From assembly GCA_964411125.1 (NCBI GenBank), contig CAYPJU010000021.1, positions 20,380 to 84,379 of the forward strand: a stretch of 64,000 nt of DNA. The letters are read 5' to 3'. The notes beneath the pieces were generated by a model. It did no database searches. It worked only from the letters and a program-made list of their open reading frames with translations, and was not told the DNA's origin. A program made the translations under genes and the position numbers. Shown here piece after piece: positions 45,015-53,169 of this stretch. Every line of letters starts with the position of its first letter. Positions within the stretch are counted from its first letter, which is position 1. This DNA is from JBFIHF01 sp964411125. GTDB taxonomy: Bacteria > Myxococcota_A > Bradymonadia > Bradymonadales > Bradymonadaceae.

Positions 45015-46372
45015 CGGATCACCTTCGGGTCCCCGAATCGAGGTCCCGGGCGCCCTTCCACCCAGATCCCCTTCTCGTCCAACCACGCGTCGAACTCCGG
45101 CGCGGGCTTCTTGCCCAGGAGCCCGCGTACCGACGGGATGTCGTGGTACGAGGTCGATTGGTAGTTCAGCATGATGTCGTCACCGACCGGCAGAGACATC
45201 AGATAAGTGCACCCCGCTGCGCCGAGCAACACCTTCAGCGACTCCAGCTCGTCCTGCGACATGTCGGCGTGATAGGTGAAACAGGCGTCGCACCCCATCG
45301 GAATCCCCAGCAGCTTGCCCATGAAGTGGTCTTCCATGGCCGCGCGCGTGATCTGAGGCCCGTTCTCCAGGTACTCCGGGCCGATGAACCCGACCACCGT
45401 GTTCACGATGAACGGGTCGTATCGGCGCGCGAATCCGTAGCAGCGCGCCTCCAACGTCACCTGGTCGGCGCCGTGGTGCGCATCCGCCGAGAGCTCCGAC
45501 CCCTGCCCCGTCTCGAAATACATCACGTTCGGCCCCTTCGTCGTCGTCTTCGCCTTCATCGCGTCCCACGCCTCGTCCATCAGCGAGACCGAGATTCCAA
45601 ACGACGTGTTCCCCGCTTCGGTTCCCGAGAGCGACTGGAACATCAGCCCCATCGGCGCCCCGAGATCGAGCGCACGAACCTGAACCGTCACGTGAGAGAG
45701 GACGCAGTTCTGCGTCGGGATGCGATTGCGCGACGTTACTTCGTCCAACGCCTTCAGGATCTCCGCCGTCGACTCCGCCGTGTCGGTGGCCGGGTTCACC
45801 CCGATCACCGCGTCGCCACAACCGAACGCCAGGCCCTCTCGCGCGCTGAACAGGATCCCGTCCACGTCGTCGGTCGGATGATTGGGCTGAACCCTCGAGG
45901 ACATTCTCCCGGGAAGCCCGAGGGTGTTGTTGGCGCGGACCACGACCTCGCACTTGGCCCCGACGGTCATCAGGTCCATGTTGGACATCAGCTTCGCCGC
46001 GGCGGCGGCCATCTCGGGCGTCACGCCTCGCGAGATCGAACGGATCATTCGCCCGTCCGTCTCCGGCTCCAACAACCACTCCCTGAATTCGCCGACCGTC
46101 AGATGCCGGATCGCCTGGTACGACGGCTCGTGCAGGTCGTCTTCGACGAGCCGGGTAATCTCGTCCTGCTCGTAAGGGACGACGGGATGGTTGCGAAGAT
46201 GCTCCAAGGTCATGTTCGAGAGCACCGCCCGAGCTGCCACTCGTTCGACCGCATCGCGCGCAGCGACGCCGGCGAGGTCGTCACCCGACTTCGGCGGGTT
46301 CGCCTTGGCGAGGACCTCCGTCGTCGAGCGGAACTCGTAGGTGATGCTGCGAATGGTCGAAGCGAGACGCAT
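45011..46372 (-). CDS. eutB: Ethanolamine ammonia-lyase large subunit
   Basis: A 453-residue TIM-barrel catalytic subunit, same length as E. coli EutB. Glu287 in VMYFETGQGSELSADAHHGADQ is the substrate-binding residue at the same number as in enteric EutB, and NNTLGLPGRMSSRVQPNHPTDD and MGCDACFTYHADMSQDELESL match. GGAGAGAGA precedes the start. It lies 79 bases from the upstream protease-like gene, enough for a promoter. Reactivase (EutA), aldehyde dehydrogenase and alcohol dehydrogenase genes are not in the window. Confidence 0.97.
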   Translation of the reverse strand: MRLASTIRSITYEFRSTTEVLAKANPPKSGDDLAGVAARDAVERVAARAVLSNMTLEHLRNHPVVPYEQDEITRLVEDDLHEPSYQAIRHLTVGEFREWLLEPETDGRMIRSISRGVTPEMAAAAAKLMSNMDLMTVGAKCEVVVRANNTLGLPGRMSSRVQPNHPTDDVDGILFSAREGLAFGCGDAVIGVNPATDTAESTAEILKALDEVTSRNRIPTQNCVLSHVTVQVRALDLGAPMGLMFQSLSGTEAGNTSFGISVSLMDEAWDAMKAKTTTKGPNVMYFETGQGSELSADAHHGADQVTLEARCYGFARRYDPFIVNTVVGFIGPEYLENGPQITRAAMEDHFMGKLLGIPMGCDACFTYHADMSQDELESLKVLLGAAGCTYLMSLPVGDDIMLNYQSTSYHDIPSVRGLLGKKPAPEFDAWLDEKGIWVEGRPGPRFGDPKVIR

Positions 46373-46451
46373 TCTCTCTCCGGGCAGACGATCGTTATGC
46401 GTACGTCAGCGGGTACCGAATCTCGGGCGTAACTTCAACGAAGACGGACTT

Positions 46452-47327
46452 TCACTCTTCTTCCACCGAGACATCTCGAGGCCTCGGCTGCTCTTCCCAC
46501 GCACCCCGGAAGGTCCCCGTGTCCGGGTCGGGTCGGCCGGTGTCGACCACGAAACGAAAGCCGGCGGACGCGGACTCGATGAGTGCCGTCGTCATCCCCG
46601 ACGCTGGTTCGAATTCCACCTCGTCTCCGAGGTCGGACTCCGTGTAGCGCGGCGAGGGACGGTCGCGCAGGGACAGTTCGCGCTCTACCGCGCCGAACAG
46701 ATCCCAGATCTCCGGTGAATCGTCGAGCACGGCGTCGACCCCTACAGACGACAATTGAGCGGTTCCCAACCCGAGCGACTTTCCGAGCCCGTATTGCGAC
46801 AGCGCCTCGAACGCCTCGTCCGACTTGCACACACGACGGGCGAGCTCGCGGGCGAGCATCCGCTGACGATTTCCCGTCGCGAGCATCGTCGCCGCTGCCG
46901 TCGACACATCCAGACCTCCAAGGGCGGGCACGTACTCGACGAGGTCGTGGTCGAGACGCACGTTCTCCGCGCTCAGCGGCCCGCTGTCGTAAGCGCCCAG
47001 GCCTCCGTGACGGTAGAGCACGACCGTCGAGGCGTAGAGCCCCAGCAGCGTCGCGACACCGTTACAGTAAGTAGGGACGACCACCTCCAGCCGAACGCCG
47101 GACGCGCCGACCGTGCGGATCACCTGATCGGCGAACCCCGGCGTGCCGCCACGCGCAACGATGACTAGCGAGACTAGATCGGGGGTGTCGAGCGAGTCGA
47201 AGACGTCCAGGAAAGCGCGTGCTCCGTCGAGATCGAGGTCGTGCGTCACCCCCTCGCGCCATGAGGCAGCGACGACGATCACGCGCGACTTTCGACGCGC
47301 CTCGAGGGCTCGAATCTCGGCTCTCAC
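46452..47327 (-). CDS. SDH/ClpP-fold protein, apparently without nucleophile
   Basis: A 291-residue protein resembling the SDH (serine dehydrogenase-type, ClpP/SppA-like) proteinase family: the LVSLVIVARGGTPGFADQVI region corresponds to the oxyanion-side loop, and VVLYRHGGLGAYDSGPLS to the family's LGPIDPQ region. At the nucleophile position, where the family has a SAxTL motif, this protein reads NGVATLLGLYA, so Ser appears replaced by Gly. Catalysis as a serine hydrolase is therefore doubtful. GTG start (47327) four bases after the stop of the previous gene. It stands immediately before eutB; functional connection unknown. Confidence 0.65.
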   Translation of the reverse strand: MRAEIRALEARRKSRVIVVAASWREGVTHDLDLDGARAFLDVFDSLDTPDLVSLVIVARGGTPGFADQVIRTVGASGVRLEVVVPTYCNGVATLLGLYASTVVLYRHGGLGAYDSGPLSAENVRLDHDLVEYVPALGGLDVSTAAATMLATGNRQRMLARELARRVCKSDEAFEALSQYGLGKSLGLGTAQLSSVGVDAVLDDSPEIWDLFGAVERELSLRDRPSPRYTESDLGDEVEFEPASGMTTALIESASAGFRFVVDTGRPDPDTGTFRGAWEEQPRPRDVSVEEE

Positions 47328-47331
47328 GGGA

Positions 47332-47787
47332 TCAGTTCAGGTCCAATCGAGCGCCCGTACGGAACGCTTCCTTCACCTGATCCTTGAAAAGAATGTAGGT
47401 CTGGTTGGTCCAGTTCGACTTGAGCTGGAAGAGCGCCGGGTTCGCCTTGTCTTCCACGATTTTTCCGGAGAAGACGAAGCCGTTGTTGAGCAGGATCTGG
47501 TCGGCGCCCGCGATGTCGGGCGGAATGGACCCGTTCGCCCACTTGACCCCGCGCACTTCGTTGCGCGGGATCGCCCGCGACTCCCCGTTACGCACCGCCA
47601 CGTAGAACGACGGGTTCTCCCCGACGATGCGGACGCGAAGCTCCTCGCCGCTGTTCATCGTGAGGACGTCACTGGGGGCCTGCGTGCAGGTCGTGCAGAC
47701 GTTGTTGACGGGCGTGAACGGCGTGAAGCCGACGAGAAACACCGATGCCGAAAGGATGGCGGCGATGGAGAGCGTTCGTTTCATCAT
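47332..47787 (-). CDS. Exported protein with two Sm/SH3-like repeats
   Basis: A 151-residue protein with a signal peptide (MMKRTLSIAAILSASVFLVGF) and a CTTCT motif soon after cleavage. The body has two similar strands-of-beta units, DVLTMNSGEELRVRIVGENP and DQILLNNGFVFSGKIVED, each followed by a stretch ending in a V-K(E) strand, suggesting a tandem small barrel. Function unknown. ATGATG overlaps the stop of the upstream lipoprotein gene. An ORF continues far upstream in frame but is not signal-like. Confidence 0.72.
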   Translation of the reverse strand: MMKRTLSIAAILSASVFLVGFTPFTPVNNVCTTCTQAPSDVLTMNSGEELRVRIVGENPSFYVAVRNGESRAIPRNEVRGVKWANGSIPPDIAGADQILLNNGFVFSGKIVEDKANPALFQLKSNWTNQTYILFKDQVKEAFRTGARLDLN

Positions 47788-48017
47788 TGCTGACCCATTT
47801 TCTGGTCGAGGTTTTGCTCGCGGGCGTCGTGAGTTTCCTGCATGCCTTGCTTCAATTCCTTCAACTCGCGGTTCGCGCGGTCGATCTTCCCCTCCGGTGG
47901 AGCGGGCTCGGCCTGCGCTGTGGTTCCACTCGGAACCGGCACCGCGGGAGGCGGTTCTTCGCAACCCGAGGCAGCGACGAACAGCGACAGACCGATGGCG
48001 AATCGGAGGTTCGACAT
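47784..48017 (-). CDS. Small lipoprotein
   Basis: A 77-residue lipoprotein: signal MSNLRFAIGLSLFVAASGC with lipobox AASGC, a Pro/Ala-rich linker and an acidic/basic helical C-terminus with KELKQGMQETHDAREQ, likely a coiled coil. One-base overlap with apaG upstream (TGATG) and four-base overlap downstream. Function unknown. Confidence 0.75.
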   Translation of the reverse strand: MSNLRFAIGLSLFVAASGCEEPPPAVPVPSGTTAQAEPAPPEGKIDRANRELKELKQGMQETHDAREQNLDQKMGQQ

Positions 48018-48412
48018 CAGTTCAACGAGTTCGGGGCGATGAGCGTGAACGACTCGATCTGAGCGTCGAACTCCGTGCCGTCGTCCCGCACCATTCTGTA
48101 TGAGCCGTGCATCGAGCCTACCGGCGTGTCGAGCGGACAGGCGCTGGTGTACTCGAAACGCTCGCCAGGACCGATTCGCGGTTGCACCCCGACGACCCCC
48201 GGGCCGCGAACCTCTTCCACCTGCCCGTGGCCATTCTGGACGACCCAGTGCCTACGGAGAAGCTTCACGGCATGGTGAGCATCGTTCTCGATCGTCACGG
48301 TGTATACGAAGAAGTGGCGATTCAGCGCCGGGTGTGAGCGCTCCTCCACGTACGCGCTCTGCACGCTGACGCGGATCCCTTCGGTCACGGCTACGGAAGT
48401 TCCTGTTTCCAT
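48017..48412 (-). CDS. apaG: ApaG/DUF525 domain protein
   Basis: A 131-residue soluble protein of the ApaG family (fibronectin-III-like fold), linked in enterics to Co/Mg tolerance and diadenosine tetraphosphate metabolism but without known activity. Marks: VSVQSAYVEERSHPALNRHFFVYTVTIEN, LRRHWVVQNGHGQVEEVRGPGVVGVQP, GERFEYTSACPLDTPVGSMHGSYRM. Length and pattern are normal. It heads the minus-strand run that leads to the eut genes. ATG start at 48412 with GGAAACAGGA-type upstream context. Confidence 0.93.
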   Translation of the reverse strand: METGTSVAVTEGIRVSVQSAYVEERSHPALNRHFFVYTVTIENDAHHAVKLLRRHWVVQNGHGQVEEVRGPGVVGVQPRIGPGERFEYTSACPLDTPVGSMHGSYRMVRDDGTEFDAQIESFTLIAPNSLN

Positions 48413-48740
48413 GAGCGCTACTATTACTCAGCAGTGTGCGCCCGCGCAACCGCATCGGGGACTCGTGTGGCGAGGTGGAAAACCGTCCGAGGAACCCGAC
48501 CGGTAAATTTGCAGAGATGTGACATTCGCGCCGCGGTCAGAAGACACCATTGTCGCGGGCGCCACGCCTCCCCGAGCTTGCGGGACCGTCGCAAAGCATT
48601 GCCACGTCGAGGGATCGGCCAGGTCGACCGCTGTCAGGATCGGCTGGTACGGCCTTTGCTGCTATCGTTGAGTTACACGGCTCGTGGCGGTACAGTGGTG
48701 GTACCCGGTCGACACACATCCCCGAAGCATCGAGAGTTCC
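48413..48740. other. 328-base divergent intergenic region
   Basis: No coding frame or RNA gene was recognised. It must carry promoters for apaG (minus) and the large lipoprotein (plus); only the plus-strand candidate at 48668-48696 looks convincing. Confidence 0.5.
48668..48696 (+). promoter_or_regulatory. Possible sigma70-type promoter
   Basis: TTGAGT, 17-base spacer, TACAGT, leaving about 40 bases of leader before the ATG at 48741. By-eye match only. Confidence 0.35.
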
Positions 48741-50531
48741 ATGCACGGAACGTCCCTGAAGAACCTCGCGTTCACCCTCCTCTTCGCGCTGACGGCGACG
48801 CTCGCCGCGTGCGGTGATTCGGAGGTCTCTGGTAACACACAGCTGCGCGAAGAAGGTGACGACACCGCGCCGCGCCTGACCGACGAGTTCTTCATGGTGC
48901 CGGCCACGGCGCCCAACCTCATGGTCAACGTCACCGAGTCGATCCCGCTCGAGGTCTTCCTCTACAGCAAGAAGACCGGCGACGCGGTCGCCAGCCAGAC
49001 CATCGACTACGAAATCGTGACCGGCGCCGACGGCGTGACCCTCGGTTCGCTCTCCGCACCGACCGGCGAGGAAGGCAACGCATCGGTGGACCTTCGCGTC
49101 GGAAGCACGGCGGCGACCGTGACCGTTCGTGCCGACCATCCGTCGTCCAACGCCGTCGAGTTCACCGTCGAGATCGTTCCGCTCGAGGTGGGCGGACTCC
49201 GCGTCACCCCGGTAAACACGGCACCGACCATCATGGACCTCTCCAACGTCGAGGTCCGGCTCTACAAAAACGAAGACTTCAGTTGCGAAGAGTTTCGACC
49301 ACTCTTCGGCCAGCCCGACCCACTTCAGACCCAGATCGCGCCGACCGCGGGACAGCCGGTGCAATTCAGCGATCTCAGCGCACGTACCGCGTTCGTCCTG
49401 ACCGGTCTGGCACGTGGCGAATACGGACAGTTGGCGGGCGCAGCATGCCTCGACGGTGTCCACGTCACGGGCGACCAGGTCCGCGACGTCGAGCTCCTCC
49501 TTCAGCTCATCCCCCTCAACCCGGTCGGCACCTACGAGGTCGTCAGCCACTGGGACTTTACCGAGGCGATCGCCGAAACTGGCACCGTCGGTAGCATCAT
49601 CGTCCGGGTCCTCAACATCTTCGAAAACCCCGGACAGGCGATCTACGACGAGATCATCGCTCTCGTCGACGCCCTCGTCGGGGGGATCATCTCGGGGGCG
49701 ATCGACACGTTCCTGTCGCTCACCGGCCTCGACGACAAGTTCGCCGACCTCATCAACGACTTCATCGCCGGCAACGAGGTCCTCACGAAGATCTTCCAGG
49801 CCGGCAGCGACCTGCGCGACGTCATCGCAAACCTCGAGGTGCACTCCGAACTCACCATCGGAAAGCTCAGCTCGAATTACGAGTTCCGAGGCTCCGACAA
49901 TTGGCACGGCATCACGCTCTACTGGCGTTGGAACTGCGACGCAAACTCGCCCCCCGATTGCGGAGCGATCCCGCTCGTCGTCGATTCCAGCGGCGAGATC
50001 GGCTCGCTCGGCGTCTTGAGCTCTGAGTGGACCGGTCGGATCACCGCGTACGATCAGCTCCAGATTGACACCCATACCGTCAGTCTGCGCTACGGACGTT
50101 TGATCATCTACATCCTCGAAGAGGTCATCCTCCCCGAGCTCACCGACGGGAATGCCAACAGCCTCTCCGATGCCTTCGCCTACTGGATCGGATGCGACTC
50201 CCTCGCCACCAACATCACTGGCAGCGACGGCGAGCTCTGCGCCCTCGGCGCCTGCGTCAGCGACGACAGCATCGAGAGCTTCTGCTCCACCGCCGTCAGC
50301 ACGATGTTCGGGTTCGCCGACCTCCTCGTGCGTGGGCTCGAGTTCGACCTCGGGCTACACCTCGGGGGCGAGGCGATCCTCATCGAGGAGACTTCCGACG
50401 GCTTCGTCGATCGGATGGAGGAAGGAACGTTCGACGGGTACATGCAGTCGAGCGAGTCGAGCGCGCCCTCGTCGCCCTTCACCGCGACGTGGACCGCCAC
50501 GAAGAAGAACATGGAGACGAACGGGCTCTGA
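48741..50531 (+). CDS. Large lipoprotein of unknown function with Ig-like N-terminal domain
   Basis: A 596-residue exported lipoprotein. The ATG at 48741 gives signal MHGTSLKNLAFTLLFALTA ending TLAAC (lipobox); GAGAG lies upstream. An upstream in-frame start at 48684 does not give a signal. Residues about 45-150 look like a bacterial Ig-like (Big/invasin) beta-sandwich (LEVFLYSKKTGDAVASQTID, ATVTVRADHPSSNAVEFTVEI). The remaining 440 residues show no recognised domain; they contain a mixed helix/strand region (VGGIISGAIDTFLSLTGLDD, a possible amphipathic or membrane-interacting helix) and four Cys near residues 490-520 in CDSLATNITGSDGELCALGAC. It leads an operon-like plus-strand run with the signal-peptidase-like and Omp85-like genes. 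Confidence 0.82.
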   Translation: MHGTSLKNLAFTLLFALTATLAACGDSEVSGNTQLREEGDDTAPRLTDEFFMVPATAPNLMVNVTESIPLEVFLYSKKTGDAVASQTIDYEIVTGADGVTLGSLSAPTGEEGNASVDLRVGSTAATVTVRADHPSSNAVEFTVEIVPLEVGGLRVTPVNTAPTIMDLSNVEVRLYKNEDFSCEEFRPLFGQPDPLQTQIAPTAGQPVQFSDLSARTAFVLTGLARGEYGQLAGAACLDGVHVTGDQVRDVELLLQLIPLNPVGTYEVVSHWDFTEAIAETGTVGSIIVRVLNIFENPGQAIYDEIIALVDALVGGIISGAIDTFLSLTGLDDKFADLINDFIAGNEVLTKIFQAGSDLRDVIANLEVHSELTIGKLSSNYEFRGSDNWHGITLYWRWNCDANSPPDCGAIPLVVDSSGEIGSLGVLSSEWTGRITAYDQLQIDTHTVSLRYGRLIIYILEEVILPELTDGNANSLSDAFAYWIGCDSLATNITGSDGELCALGACVSDDSIESFCSTAVSTMFGFADLLVRGLEFDLGLHLGGEAILIEETSDGFVDRMEEGTFDGYMQSSESSAPSSPFTATWTATKKNMETNGL

Positions 50532-50680
50532 ACTCCCCGTCGTCCCGACCTCCCCGCTCGAATCGCGAGCGTCTCCTGCGCATCCAAACCGTGTCGGTAG
50601 CCACGTGTCGATTTTCGGCGCCGGTGCCGATACAATGAGGACGGTCGTCGAACGGCCGGTAACTGCCGCAGTCAAAAAGC

Positions 50681-51655
50681 ATGACCGAATCAGCCGATTC
50701 GTCGGATAGCATCCAGTACTTCGGTGAGACGAAGGAGCGCGCTCCTCGCGTCGCCGTACCCCTCACGCTCCTTTGCCCCGGGCTCGGCTACATGTACGTC
50801 GGCCACGTCCTCAAGGGATTCGTCTCCAACCTCCTCCTACTCTTGATGCTCGCCGGCGGGGTGATGCTCTTCAGCATCCTGAAGTTCTTCCCGCTCCTCC
50901 CGTTCGCAGTGCTCGCGACGGCATGGCTCACCTTCAGCGCTTTCGCGGCCCACAGCGTCTATCGCGAGTGCACCCGGGTCGGCGACCGCTACGTGCTCAA
51001 GGGCTACAATCACTGGACGCTCTACGCGCTCGCCCTGTTGATGACCTATCTCCTCCCGATCTACGGGACCGGGGAGCTCGTTTCCAGCTACTTGCTGGGG
51101 CTCGAGCGCGCCGAGAATTCGGCGATGTTTCCCACGATTCACGCTGACGACGTCGTCCTGATCGATAAGAGTGCCTACCGAAAGAGAAAACCGCGCCGAG
51201 GCGACCTGGTCTCCGTCACTACCGACGACGAGGTGCGCATCTTGCGGGTCGTCGCGGTCGAAGGGGACGTCGTTCGCATCGAAGGCGAGACCGTCTTCGT
51301 GAACGGGGAACCTCTCGAACGCAGTGAGCTCGGCGAGCGGGTTCCGAGCCTCGACGGGGATGCCGATCTTCTCGCGATGGTCGAGACGAACCACGGCAGT
51401 GCCTACGTCATCAGCGTCTCCCCAAGAGCCTTTTCCGCACACACGATCCCCCCGCAAAAACTCGGCACGGCGCAGCTATTCGTCCTCGCCGACAACCGCA
51501 GCCAGATCTCCCCCAACCGCAGATCTCGCATCCGCGACTCGCGGGACTTCGGCCCCGTACCCGTCGAGGCGGTGAACGGCGAGCCTCTGTACATCGCGTG
51601 GTCTTCCGAAGGTTCAGGGGTAGCGTGGGAGCGAGTCGGGCTGCGTACGCAGTGA
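50681..51655 (+). CDS. Signal-peptidase-I-like protein without catalytic Ser and Lys (TM2-like N-terminus)
   Basis: A 324-residue membrane protein. The first 125 residues carry about four hydrophobic segments, beginning LTLLCPGLGYMYVGHVLKGF, which resembles a TM2 domain. The second part follows the S26 fold: SAMFPTIHADDVVLIDK corresponds to the SMxPTL-GD motif, RRGDLVSV to the RGDIV motif, RILRVVAVEGD to KRVVGLPGD, and LADNRSQISPNRRSR with DFGPVPVEAVNG to the GDNRDNSxDSR and WGxVP motifs. At the nucleophile position Ala148 replaces Ser (Ser147 is one residue earlier), and Leu188 replaces the general-base Lys. It is therefore probably a pseudo-peptidase. A complete signal peptidase I is encoded at 62707-63657. 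Confidence 0.8.
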   Translation: MTESADSSDSIQYFGETKERAPRVAVPLTLLCPGLGYMYVGHVLKGFVSNLLLLLMLAGGVMLFSILKFFPLLPFAVLATAWLTFSAFAAHSVYRECTRVGDRYVLKGYNHWTLYALALLMTYLLPIYGTGELVSSYLLGLERAENSAMFPTIHADDVVLIDKSAYRKRKPRRGDLVSVTTDDEVRILRVVAVEGDVVRIEGETVFVNGEPLERSELGERVPSLDGDADLLAMVETNHGSAYVISVSPRAFSAHTIPPQKLGTAQLFVLADNRSQISPNRRSRIRDSRDFGPVPVEAVNGEPLYIAWSSEGSGVAWERVGLRTQ

Positions 51656-51725
51656 ACGAACGGCACTCTCGCGTGCACGTTTTCGACTCCATGCTGTAGG
51701 GTGCGGGCGTCCCCCGGATCGAACC

Positions 51726-53084
51726 TTGCCGCGCATTTTCTCATACAGTCTACTGACGATCGCGCTCTCTCTTTTCGCCCCCGCCACGCCCTTCGCGCAG
51801 CCTCTGGGGGAAGACGAAACGGAGCAGCTCGACCCTGACGCCGCCTTCGTGATCGACGCGGTCCTGATCGAGGGGCTCTTCCGCACGAAAGCCCACGTCG
51901 TGATGCGCGAACTTCTTTTCGCAGAGGGGGAGCGCGTCAGCGTGAGAGAGATCGAAGAGAGCGTGCAGCGCCTGCGGAACCTCGGCCTCTTCCGCATCGC
52001 CGAGTACGAGCTCCTCGACCGAAGGATTCCACTCCCCGACGGGAGCGTCACCGACACCCACGAACAGCACCGCATTTTGCTGATCACCGTCGACGAGCGG
52101 TGGACCATCATCCCATTCGGAACGTTTTCCTCCGGCGGCGGGACCTTCAGCCTGACCACCGGTCTCTACGACATCAATGTGCTCGGTCGATACCTCGAGC
52201 TAGGTGGCCAGTACCAGCGCTTCGCCAACACCGACTCCTTCGCCCTGTGGGCGAGCGATCCCCGGTTTCTCGGTGAACGCCTCTCCCTTGCTGCCACGGT
52301 CGCCCAGACGAACCGGACACAGGTGTTCTACAATGATGGGGGCGCGGTCGAGGGGGCGCATCGCAGGACTCGTCGATCGGTCTCGGTCGGAATGGGCCGC
52401 GAGTGGTTACGATGGTTCTCGACCGGCGTGGGCCTCAGCTACGTCGACGACAGTTTCTCCGTCGAGGGCTTGAACGAAGATCTCGCCGAGCTCGAGCGCG
52501 CCCGAGGAATCCCCGAAGCCGCTCACTTTCTCTCCGGATCGCTCGCCGCGAGCGTGGGCCGCATCGACGCCAACAGCTACCTGCGAGAGGGCGCGCGGCT
52601 CTCCGGATCGGCGGGCGGCTCCGCGGCCGGGCTCGCATCCAACCATCCGCACGCCGACCTGACGCTGTCGGGGACGGCCTTCGCCGTGTTGCCCTTCAAG
52701 ACGAACGTGGGCGTGCGGCTCGGTGTCGGAACCACGACCACCGATCGGCCCGAGTACCAGTACTTCCTGGGCGGATTCAACATCATCCGCGGCTTCCTGC
52801 ACCGCAGATTCTACGGTCCCGCCTACTGGTTCGGCAACGCCGAGCTCCGCATCCCGTCCCTCGACACGCGCTGGATCGCCCTCCAACACGTCGCCTTTTT
52901 CGACGCCGCCGCCGCAGGCGCTCGGGACACCTTCATCACAGAGCTCGACGGTGCGTCCGTCGGAATCGGGCTCAGATTCTTGTCGCCCAAAGTCTACAGC
53001 CTGCTCGGACGCATCGACTACGCCTGGCCAGTCTACGGCGACGGAGGCTCGGCCCTCAGCTTCGGCGCGGGGCAGTTTTTCTGA
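51726..53084 (+). CDS. Omp85/BamA-TamA-like outer-membrane barrel with one POTRA
   Basis: A 452-residue exported protein. The start is TTG (51726), since no ATG precedes the signal peptide PRIFSYSLLTIALSLFAPA-TPFAQ. After the signal there is one POTRA-like domain (about 40-130: FVIDAVLIEGLFRTKAHVVMR, ending ILLITVDERWTI) and a 16-strand-like barrel with the Omp85 RGF phrase (NIIRGFLHRRFYGPAYWFGNAELR) and final strand GDGGSALSFGAGQFF ending in Phe. BamA has five POTRA units and TamA three, so this is a short single-POTRA form of the kind used for translocation or partner-specific insertion. It lies 70 bases after the signal-peptidase-like gene and is 85 bases before an ABC exporter. Confidence 0.83.
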   Translation: MPRIFSYSLLTIALSLFAPATPFAQPLGEDETEQLDPDAAFVIDAVLIEGLFRTKAHVVMRELLFAEGERVSVREIEESVQRLRNLGLFRIAEYELLDRRIPLPDGSVTDTHEQHRILLITVDERWTIIPFGTFSSGGGTFSLTTGLYDINVLGRYLELGGQYQRFANTDSFALWASDPRFLGERLSLAATVAQTNRTQVFYNDGGAVEGAHRRTRRSVSVGMGREWLRWFSTGVGLSYVDDSFSVEGLNEDLAELERARGIPEAAHFLSGSLAASVGRIDANSYLREGARLSGSAGGSAAGLASNHPHADLTLSGTAFAVLPFKTNVGVRLGVGTTTTDRPEYQYFLGGFNIIRGFLHRRFYGPAYWFGNAELRIPSLDTRWIALQHVAFFDAAAAGARDTFITELDGASVGIGLRFLSPKVYSLLGRIDYAWPVYGDGGSALSFGAGQFF

Positions 53085-53169
53085 CTCGGCAACAGGCTGT
53101 CTCCCAAATTGCGCCTTCCACTGACGCGGCCGACTGCCTATCGTGCCCGCCGCCGGAAGCGAGACGTAG

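Noticed and set aside
48413..48740. Search for a tRNA, small RNA or riboswitch
   Set aside because: No cloverleaf, TTC-arm or known aptamer pattern was found by eye in the 328-base gap.
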